This document shows, piece after piece, positions 56,473 through 64,000 of a DNA stretch of 64,000 bases. Each line of letters begins with the position of its first letter. The first letter of the stretch is position 1. The stretch is from Chrysaora quinquecirrha (lineage: Eukaryota > Cnidaria > Scyphozoa > Semaeostomeae > Pelagiidae). A program made the position numbers and the translations under genes. Under the pieces are notes generated by a model. The model ran no database searches, was not told where the DNA came from, and was given only the letters and a program-made list of their open reading frames with translations. The stretch lies in contig JACTAT010000137.1 in NCBI GenBank assembly GCA_014526335.1, forward strand, positions 283,754-347,753. Direction: 5' to 3'.

Positions 56473-56835
56473 CACTCTTCTTTTTATAAGAAACCCATTT
56501 ATAAGAAACTCAGTACAGAGATCAATATTGGTTAAGAAACTTTCAGTACTCGACTAAAAATGGTAAGGAACTCGCAGGTCTCAAGAATCAATAGAATTAG
56601 AAATATAGCATCAAAAAACGAACTTCTGTTACACCTAAGTCTATTTTTACCAAAAAACAGCTGATGTAAACGTGAATTGTATTGCTTCTTCTATTTGTAG
56701 AATTTAAGTGTCAATTACCTGTTTTAGCACTTAAAAATTTTGATTCTAAGAAACTGCTAAGAAACTTTCAGTACCAAATTTGTCCCAAAACTAAGAAACT
56801 GAGCAAAAATCTTAGTTTCTTATAAAAAAAGAGTG
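56473..56835 (+). mobile_element. TAAGNAAC element, family B (N=A), copy B2
   Basis: 363 bp with TA at both ends, CACTCTTCTTTTTATAAG to AAAAAAGAGTG, sitting in the intron after the EGF exon. AAGAAAC occurs repeatedly. Confidence 0.85.
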
Positions 56836-57034
56836 TACTCAAACTATCCCACAACCATGTTAAGAGCAAATGACTCTTTTCGTTGAAGAACGGCATTGCT
56901 TTCAGTTTAAAGAACACCTCAAGGGTATTTTCGCAAACAACTTTCGTGTTACTAATCAGGCTTCCTCCTACTCCAAGGCTATGTGAAAGAAAACCACTAA
57001 CACCTCAAACAGTCAGTCAGGGGTTTCGCCCAAT

Positions 57035-57245
57035 AGAGGTTTCCGCAAAAGATGGCGGCCGCTTCTGTCAATCCCTCGTTTTTCTTAAGGTTTTACGAAG
57101 GGAATTCTGAGAATAATTTCCTTAGCTACAAATTCAACGTCTGCAGCTATGTAAAATACGTAACTAAGGAAATTATTCCCAGAATTCCTTTCGAAAATCC
57201 TTAATGAAAACAGTAGGCAAAAACGGTGGCCATCTTTTGAGGAAG
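57035..57245. mobile_element. Palindromic small element
   Basis: GCAAAAGATGGCGGCCGCTTC..CTTAAGG..GGGAATTCTGAGAATAATTTCC is mirrored by GGAAATTATTCCCAGAATTC..CCTTAA..GGTGGCCATCTTTTGAGG. About 200 bp, hairpin-forming, noncoding, in an intron. Confidence 0.65.
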
Positions 57246-58029
57246 CGTCAAATTGCTTCAAATTGCTCTCTTGAATATCTCTGCAGTGTCTCTGTAGTAT
57301 CAACTGTCCCCTTCAAAGGCCCACAGTTTTTATGTCCGAAGGACATAACGAGAGGGTGTTCGTGGAACGCGTGTAGGTATGAATGTATGTTTGTATAGAC
57401 CTGTAACAATAGATGAGTCACATCTGTCGCATCAAATATGAGGAAGTAAACTTTGAAGTGGCCTTAATTGATCATTATGAAAACCAAATAATTGACAATT
57501 ACGGAATTTGTAAACAAGTAGATGATTCATTGTGGTCGACTATTTGGCAGAAGTTCTCAAAGGTCTTTTAGATAATTAGCTTTTTTCCCACCAATCAGAA
57601 AATCCTAGGTCTGTTCACACAATATTGTCTGATACGTGACCCAGTTGTTGTCGAGAAGATTCTCCAACTTCTCATTTGCATAATTAAATATTTTAGTAGG
57701 AAAATCCCGATGGAAAATCAGAGTAACTATGGTTATTGCGTTGTGAAATTTTGTAAAAAAAATCAGTTGTAACTCGGATGTCCTCAAAATATGAACTTAA
57801 TATTCTATATTCTTGGTTGGTAGTCTACAGTAACTATACAGACATTATTTGCATTAGGAAACTGAGACTTAAGCAGGGGCTAATCAAGAATTTGATTAGG
57901 GGGGCTGGCCACATGGGCAAAAAAATTCCCTATTATCACAATTATTGATGATAATGAGGATGAACATGACGATAATATTGATGACAATGATAAGAATAAC
58001 AACACCAATAACGCTTGTGATGATGAGAA

Positions 58030-58071
58030 AAATTTTGATGATGATGATGTAATGATGTTGATGATGATGAC

Positions 58072-58115
<44 letters not shown>

Positions 58116-58116
58116 C

Positions 58117-58161
<45 letters not shown>

Positions 58162-58162
58162 A

Positions 58163-58198
<36 letters not shown>

Positions 58199-58300
58199 GT
58201 GGTAATCATGGAAATGTTGATGATGATGGTGATGATGATGACAATAGCGATAGCGATTATGATGATGATAACGATTTGATGATGATGATGACGATGATGA
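58030..58300 (+). repeat. (GAT)n microsatellite
   Basis: Long run of ATG/GAT triplets with few interruptions; poly-Met and poly-Ile frames are by-products. Intronic. Confidence 0.95.
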
Positions 58301-58460
58301 TGATTATTATTGTCCTTCGGACATAGCGATAGCGTTGCTATGTTTGTCATCTGATATGTTGTAATGCAATGTAATTGTCTGATATAAGCCTACTGTAATA
58401 CACACAGACACGACACCACGCCGACTGGTCTAATATCTTTTTCATATTACATCATTACAG

Positions 58461-58613
58461 AATGTGCTGATGGATATTTCAGCTTTGAATGTAGGGAAAT
58501 CTGCAAATGCACAAGCAGACATAATTGCGACCGTGTGACGGGAAGCTGTACTTGCAAGCCTGGTTACATTGGAAACAGCCAGCTTTGTTTCCTTCAAAAG
58601 AAAGGAGGAAATG
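58461..58613 (+). CDS. Receptor-like gene: third EGF/laminin-type repeat exon
   Basis: 153 nt between CATCATTACAG| and GGAAATG|GTAGGG, phase 1-1. Reads ECADGYFSFECREICKC, then RHNCDRVTGSCTCKPGYIG and LC. The C-x-C-x6-C-x6-C-x-C spacing with NCDRVTGSC resembles the short EGF/laminin-type repeats of Tie-like and MEGF proteins rather than a classical EGF. The intron before it carries B2, a palindrome and a microsatellite. Confidence 0.85.
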
Positions 58614-59059
58614 GTAGGGTTTCTTGTTAATTTCAGGTATCTTTTCCGGTATCTTTTTTGCCGATTTTGATATAAATTTTTGGGTGTCATTTTAAAAATT
58701 TTGGCTAGCATTTTTGTCCCAGATACCCTACCTGGTCATATTTTGATGGCAGTATCGTTTGGGGTCGATTTTATATTCCGAATATGACTTCCAGCGACTT
58801 TGAGCGATACCCCCCCCCCCCCTTCTCAAAACACACATCACTTTGCACTTTATTTCAAGTATTCTAAACATCATTTGCTCGTCACATTTTTTTCAAAGCG
58901 AATAGTCGTGTGCAACATGTCTCCCAGTTTAGCCACGGTTTCACTGATAGGGGAACATATATTGCAAACAAGCAGTCCTGCTTTATAAATAACGTATATG
59001 AATACTTGGTATTGCTTCTGCTGACGCCGATGTGATCAAACTCATTTAATTCAATACAG

Positions 59060-59350
59060 GTATTCCAAACTATGTATCTCCGCCACCAACAAGCGTAGAA
59101 GTCACTGAAAATGCCTTGCTGTCCATTGCAACTTATTTTGATGGCAATCCAAAACCAACTGCAGAAGTCCAGTGGTCTGATTCAAATATAAGAACACTAT
59201 TGACAGTAAAGGGGTTATACCCTTCTATATACAAGGCAGAATACTCAATCAAAAGAATTTCTTCAAGTTATTGTGGAAAGACTTTGACCCTCAGAGCTCT
59301 GAACAGCGTAGGAAGATCTCCTGATATACACGCAGCCGTTACTGTTTTAT
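59060..59350 (+). CDS. Receptor-like gene: Ig-like domain exon
   Basis: 291 nt (97 codons) between AATTCAATACAG| and TTTTAT|GTAAGT, phase 1-1. A proline-rich linker (VSPPPTSVEV) leads into LSIATYFDGNPKPTAEVQWS, with the Trp of an Ig core. Near the end SYCGKTLTLRALNSVGRSP carries the A-x-N-x-x-G ending of I-set domains. The classical first cysteine is missing and the second is displaced, so it is an atypical Ig-like fold. Confidence 0.75.
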
Positions 59351-59727
59351 GTAAGTTTTCTCTGTTGCACTTCAGAATAGTTAAGTTTGATACCAGTGGA
59401 AACTTTAAAGTCATTGCAAAAATTATATTATAATCTATTGAAACGATCGAATAGAAACATCAGGCAAGCAGCCATGCCTTCTTTGCAAGTTAGCTTTAGG
59501 AAACTATATTAATTTGGGGCATCTTCATTAGAGGATGCATGAAAGAATGTATTTACAAAAGAATATATTACCTCAATGAACAGGTGTCAGATAAAAACCG
59601 ATTTACATTAATTAAACAATTTCTCCACCATATTACTTATTTTGAACTGCAACGTTTTTCGTGGCAATTTGTACCAGAAGTCCACATGTAGAGACTTCAA
59701 GAGCTACTTTTTTTGTTTCTTTTTCAG

Positions 59728-60048
59728 TGAATTTTGAGAATCCTTACCTCCGTGCTGGCAGATCAAATCGGTCTTGTGTAGAAGTTGAGTGGCAGAAGAA
59801 AGAATCTGGTCTGTGCAATGTAATGTACATTGTTACTTTCAAGGACAAAAGTGGTGCAGTTGTGTACAGCAAAGTCCATTTTATAAAATCAAGAACAACA
59901 CAGTGTGGCATACCATCAAACGTTACCATCACACAAATTGAACTTGCAATACATTCAACAAAGAGAAATAAAACATTCACTGCAGCTGTGTCAGAGAACC
60001 CACTCTCAACACCAACTATCGTACCTTCGACTGCTCCAAAAACAAAAG
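59728..60048 (+). CDS. Receptor-like gene: FN3-like domain exon
   Basis: 321 nt between TTTCTTTTTCAG| and CAAAAG|GTCTCT, phase 1-1. Contains CVEVEWQKKESGLC, then VMYIVTFKDKSGAVVYS, NVTITQIEL and FTAAVSENPLS. The Trp, the YxVxF strand and the late A-V-S-E strand suit a fibronectin type III sandwich. Extra cysteines may form a domain-specific disulfide. The tail STPTIVPSTAPKTK is a short Thr/Pro stalk before the membrane. Donor is weak. Confidence 0.72.
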
Positions 60049-60339
60049 GTCTCTCTATTCTCACCGCATGCAAATCTCTGAACTTGTATTGAGGCTTGAA
60101 TAAGACAATATAAAGACCCTCTGGGGATAAATTCAGCAAGGCAATGACCTCCGATTTGCAGGGTTATAAAACTCTATGCGTGTGATTTAGCCATCCTTCT
60201 TCAGCAACTTGCAATATAAGATAAGCTGCCCCTCGACTCCTTAGGAGAATTTATTGGGCAATGTCTTTCAAAAACTTTAAAAGCATTTTCTGTATGAAAT
60301 TTAACGGCAAAAACAACAACTTTTAATTTGCAAAACATG

Positions 60340-60366
60340 TTTCGGACATGCACTGTCCATCATCAG
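60340..60366 (-). ncRNA. Hammerhead-like ribozyme core, left copy
   Basis: On the minus strand CTGATGA, stem GGACA/TGTCC, then GAAAC, the conserved hammerhead arrangement known in Penelope-like terminal repeats. Confidence 0.65.
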
Positions 60367-60415
60367 TTGATAAATTCAAATTTCTACAATGGTTAATTTT
60401 ATAAGGAAAAGTAAG

Positions 60416-61240
60416 TTACGTAATATATGTTTCATTGCTTAACTTCTTAAATTTAGAACTATCCGATATTATATCTAAAACGCCCTGATCGTAAACACTC
60501 CTATCTAAAATAACTACACCATTTCCCTTATCAGGTTTCAAAATAACAATGTTCTTATTCTTCTGGAGGTTCTTTAAAACTTTGTGCTTTTTCAGATCTT
60601 TAGTTGAAGGACGATAAGATGAGATGTACGTGTTTGCTAGATATGATAAGTCAGACTTCAGTTTACCTGACTGTTCTTGATTTTTGATTTTATTTGACAT
60701 CGAACGGTGGATGAGTTCAAAACAAGCGTGTATGTCTGCATTATTGATTCTAGGCGGGCCAATCGAGTGCATGAGTCCATCTTTTAAAACATCAGATTCT
60801 TCAGTCGACAACTTGTATTTTGAAATGTTAGTTATCGTTTCAGATGCTTTGAACGGCAGCTCTTTATTTCTGGTTAAATTTCTGAGCTTCTTGTCGTGTG
60901 TCTTGGTGATCTGTAAAACCTGTTTTTTAATGTTCTTTTCCAGTGCCTTATCCAATAAATAGAAATCAAAACCACTCACGTTGCTCTTTACGAAATCGCG
61001 CTGCTTGTCCCGTTCATTTTCAAGTTTCCGAACCTCTTTCTGTCTTTTGAAAATCGCGCTTCTGAGTAGTCTTTTTCGTATGGCCACCACATCTCTTGGC
61101 TGAGCATTTGGTAAGGTGAAAGTGACGAACTTTGGGAACACATTGAAATTACGGCAGTTTTGTAGAAAGTTGAAATCCAGTCGAGCCTTTCTTGCTTTAA
61201 TGGAGAGCCTCTCCAATTTGCGGAAATCGCTAATTTGCAA
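60416..61240 (-). pseudogene. Penelope-like ORF, N-terminal part
   Basis: 274 codons from an ATG at 61240 (an upstream ATG at 61251 is out of frame), cut off at the left terminal copy. It begins with a Lys/Arg-rich region (RRDV..RKRLLRSAIFKRQ) and a long helical part. It reaches the RT start NIVILKPDKGNGVVILDR at about residues 230-247, typical of Penelope-like reverse transcriptases. The catalytic RT palm and GIY-YIG domain are absent. No internal stop, so it is truncated rather than decayed. Confidence 0.82.
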
Positions 61241-61378
61241 TTTTCCGTCATATTTAGATGCTACGTCGTGTATTATATATCCAAAATTTCTTAGGAGTAA
61301 GAAAGCAAGAAAGGCTCGACTGGTATTTCACTTACTTTCCTTATAAAATTAACCATTGTAGAAATTTGAATTTATCAA

Positions 61379-61405
61379 CTGATGATGGACAGTGCATGTC
61401 CGAAA
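61379..61405 (+). ncRNA. Hammerhead-like ribozyme core, right copy
   Basis: Plus-strand CTGATGA (61379-61385), stem GGACA/TGTCC with loop GTGCA, GAAA (61402-61405). Mirror of the left copy. Confidence 0.65.
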
Positions 61406-61811
61406 CATGTTTTGCAAATTAAAAGTTGTTGTTTTTGCCGTTAAATTTCTAATTGATGCGCTACTCCTAAGAAATTTTCTGTATGATTTCCACATGCAAA
61501 AAATGTTTGGAACTCATAGTTTCTAGTAGGGCTAAACGGTCAAGCATGTTGTTTCAATTCAGAAGCGAGTCTCGAATGTTTAACAACCAAAATCAACGTT
61601 CGATATTTTGCTACAAGGCTCAAGACAACAAATTAATGATAAAAAATCTTCATGCTTCTTTCCCTGCTCATCAGTTTCCTTTGCAAGAGAAACATTTTTC
61701 AGTGCCACCTTTGTTTTTTGACATTATTGAATGTCCTAGAAAATTGCATAATGCACGTGCATAAGAATTTCCTTGATTGTCCATTATTAATTTATATTCT
61801 CTGCATTTTAG

Positions 61812-61963
61812 GTGTTACAGCGAAGAAACCTAAAACATGCAAGCAAACAAATGTTGGTGCAGCTGTTGGTGGGACAGCGGCTGGTCTGGTTTTTATATTC
61901 TTACTTGTTCTGTTGGTCATTTATTGCATGAACAGGGACAAATGGAGTGCAGGTTTTTATTAG
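61812..61963 (+). CDS. Receptor-like gene: transmembrane exon
   Basis: Follows TCTGCATTTTAG| in phase 1, joining the FN3-like exon in frame. It encodes a short juxtamembrane segment (VTAKKPKTCKQTN), a small-residue-rich start (GAAVGG) and the helix AGLVFIFLLVLLVIYC, then MNRDKWSAG. The frame stops at 61963 two codons later (..GFY stop), which would leave an 11-residue tail. Alternatively GCAG|GTTTTT is a weak donor and the cytoplasmic part lies downstream. EGF-Ig-FN3-TM order recalls Tie-type receptor kinases, but no kinase domain is in the window. Confidence 0.75.
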
Positions 61964-61974
61964 TGTTTATCATA

Positions 61975-63493
61975 CAGTGGAATATCGCTATATCGAACTC
62001 TTGAGGGACCGAGAAAATAGTTAGTCATAGCAGGATTTCACGAAAATGGGTCAGAATGCCTTTTGGACCCTCCCTCCAGTAATCACGCTTGAGTGGCACT
62101 TTGCATTGTTCAAAAACAGTTTATAGGATGACAACAGTTGTTGCTCTGATAGATCCAAGAGAAATACGTCGTTAATGTTTTCACCTAAACATATTGGATG
62201 ATAAAACATAAAAAAGAAAGGTCGGCATTTCTACTTGATATCGTTTCTTCAATTACTATTTCTATTTCCATCCATTTCTGTTACTTTCTGTTATGACAGA
62301 AAAAAATCAGATATGAAATTTGACAGACATTTCTTTGTTCCTCATGGCTACGTCATAAAACCTCGAAAGGGAATTGATCTTTTCAGGCATTTCGCTTCCT
62401 ATTTGAGCACAAAAAAGACCAGATAGTTGAAGCACATACAACTAGACCCTTAGACTATGATTAACACATATAATTTACGTGTTTTAGCCAGGGCCGTCCT
62501 GACAAAATATTTCAAGGGGGGTGTGACCGTCTCGATTTGCCGACTAGAGTCCAACTTACCGAAAACACCTTTTTAGGCGTCATCAAATGGGCTTAGGAGG
62601 GTACTTAAATTTCGATGGGCGCAAGTAAAACGGGCATTGTGGTGGTAATTATGCCCCGAAGGTGCACGCCACGCCACTAGGGATCCAGGGGCATGGTCCC
62701 TCGAAAGTTTTGGAAAAACCTGAAGCTAGAATCGCTCTAACGGCCCTTTCGGAACTCTTAAAATCGATTTTCTTGAAACTCTATTGTGGAATTTGTTTGA
62801 AATTCTTATAGTGTTTGAGTGGCACAAAACTTCAAAATTGTAGTTAAAAGCCGAATCATCTCAGAACATTTGAATTCTAAAAGAATCCTCTTCATGAATC
62901 CTCTGAATTCTAAAAGAATCCTCCTCTAGAGATCGACAAATATTATTGCTTGCTATAGAGTCTAGTAATTGATCCTGCATTACAGTACATGCAATGAATA
63001 GGTCTATAAATTTGTTGCTCTGGTGCATCGTGGCCGGTAAAACGTCGAAAATGGAAAAGAATATGGCATATTCTGGAAAATTTTGATTGTATAGCTTCGT
63101 TTGGTCGGCCCTCTCTTGTCAAGCAAAGATGCTCTGTCCTTTTGCAGTAGTTCTGTTTCATTTTTCCTATTATTTTTCCTTAGCCTTTACTCTCTATAAA
63201 TGATTCATAAATGCATAAAAGAGTGATTTCGCAGACTGAAACTACCGATTTAGCCTCACAAGGAGTCGCGATCAGTCAAAAAGGTCGTTTTATCGAGGGT
63301 ATTTGTGGCGAAGGGACCGGAAATTCGGTTCGCAATAATGACAGTTCATTATGCAAAGGGTTCATTATACAGGGAGTACTTCAAGTAGAATTTACCTCGG
63401 AATTTGCTTCTCACAATCCAAGGGTCTGGACTTTCAGTTCGTAATGGGGGGAAACTCGTTATAAGAGGGGTTCGTTATAACGGGATGCCACTG
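61975..63493. mobile_element. Pogo/Tigger-like termini, possibly one element
   Basis: CAGTGGAATATCGCTATATCG after TA at the left, and mirrored CGTTATAACGGGATGCCACTG before TA at the right. CAGTGG termini with TA flanks are typical of pogo/Tigger relatives. The 1.5 kb between lacks a transposase frame. Internal TCGAGGG..GGGACCGGAAATTCG phrases suggest it may be two overlapping small elements instead. Confidence 0.5.
62490..62750. mobile_element. hAT-like fragment
   Basis: CAGGGCCGTCCTGACAAAAT followed by a G-run and GTGTGACCGTC resembles the left end of H2. The right end is not clear. Confidence 0.4.
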
Positions 63494-63902
63494 TATATAT
63501 TTTTACTTTAGCTCAACGAGCATTGCTTCGTTTATTGTTTTATCGTCAGTAATGTGTAGCTGTTACTGTAGGTATAGTTTCTTTAGTAAGTGTATTTGGG
63601 CTGTGAAGGGCTTTACTAGACTCACTACATAAGTACCACTACTTCGTTCGAAGTCGTTGTTGTTGTTGTTTTCTACAATCGAGTGTTTTAGTGACAAATC
63701 AAAATAAGGGGGGGGGGGCGTAAACTAGAGACTCGTGTTGTGAGTCTAGGGCTTTACCATGTTTCCTCGATTTTTTAATCAAATACTGATAGCTGCTTGT
63801 TGTTCTATTGTAGGAAGCTCTCTTAAATGCTAGGACTACTATTTTGACGATAGGATAGGATATCCCCCCCCCCTTACCCCTAATCAATATCTACCTATTG
63901 AA
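63494..63902. other. No feature seen
   Basis: G-run near 63707 and C-run near 63862; no supported gene. Confidence 0.45.
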
Positions 63903-63904
63903 TA

Positions 63905-64000
63905 CACTCTTTTTTAATAAGAATACTATAAATTTTGCTGAGCCTCAATATTCTTAAGAAATTTTTCTTTTGAGCCTGAATATATTCTTAAATTATTCTT
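63905..64000 (+). mobile_element. TAAGNAAC-related element, family D, cut by window end
   Basis: After TA, CACTCTTTTTTAATAAGAAT; then ATTCTTAAGAAAT, ATATTCTTAAAT and ATTATTCTT. The recurring motif here is TAAGAAT(A), another variant of the TAAGNAAC theme. Confidence 0.5.

Larger units (their letters stand above)
60298..61473 (-). mobile_element. Penelope-like element, truncated, with inverted terminal copies
   Basis: Flanked by a 13-bp duplication ATTTTCTGTATGA (60285-60297 and 61474-61486). Both ends carry the same 120-bp sequence in inverted orientation (60296-60415 and 61330-61449), each with a hammerhead-like core. Between them is the 5' part of a Penelope-type ORF. Most of the RT and any GIY-YIG nuclease are missing, so it cannot move by itself. 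It lies antisense in the intron before the transmembrane exon. Confidence 0.85.

Noticed and set aside
57880..58350. 156-codon Ile-rich frame and 75-codon Met-rich frame
   Set aside because: By-products of the GAT microsatellite in an intron of the receptor-like gene.
62235..62426. Cytoplasmic exon of the receptor-like gene
   Set aside because: An acceptor after ..AAATCAG would keep phase 1, but the frame lies within pogo-like repeat territory, has no kinase or signalling motif and ends quickly.

Overview
Animal nuclear DNA, AT-rich and crowded with small transposable elements. Split genes with GT..AG introns, a Myc-type leucine zipper, an EGF/Ig/FN3-like membrane protein, a CR1-like LINE and Penelope-like elements point to an invertebrate metazoan. 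The repeat character recalls cnidarian genomes, but nothing here proves the phylum. No bacterial or organelle signatures were seen.

Two host genes can be supported. On the minus strand, a Myc-family gene has its N-terminal exon at 45515-46076 and its helix-loop-helix/zipper exon at 34947-35144. The interval of about 10 kb is filled with repeats and the exon for the basic region was not found. On the plus strand (about 53585-61960) lie the exons of a single-pass membrane protein: two EGF repeats, one cysteine-rich EGF/laminin-like repeat, an Ig-like domain, an FN3-like domain and a transmembrane helix. All firm junctions are phase 1.

Most of the rest is mobile DNA. 0-27 kb: dispersed repeats (families named S, M, G, T, U here), TA-flanked miniature elements carrying arrays of the octamer TAAGNAAC, a TTAA-flanked composite element inside one of them, a complete LTR miniature element (TRIM) with identical LTRs, and microsatellites. 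27-31 kb: a nearly full-length but frameshifted CR1-like LINE. 32-35 kb: a satellite array with three-monomer higher-order structure and a cluster of CRE palindromes downstream of the Myc stop codon. 36.5-39.1 kb: a giant foldback element with 1.1-kb arms. 39-52 kb: LINE remnants, a tandem duplication and more small elements. 52-64 kb: the receptor-like gene, whose introns hold two hAT-type elements, a Penelope-like element with hammerhead-like cores, and palindromic elements.

The observation most worth following is the TAAGNAAC superfamily. Related elements use TAAGCAAC, TAAGGAAC or TAAGAAAC, and between two alignable copies the variable base has changed in step at homologous internal sites. 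Family letters are names used only in this annotation.
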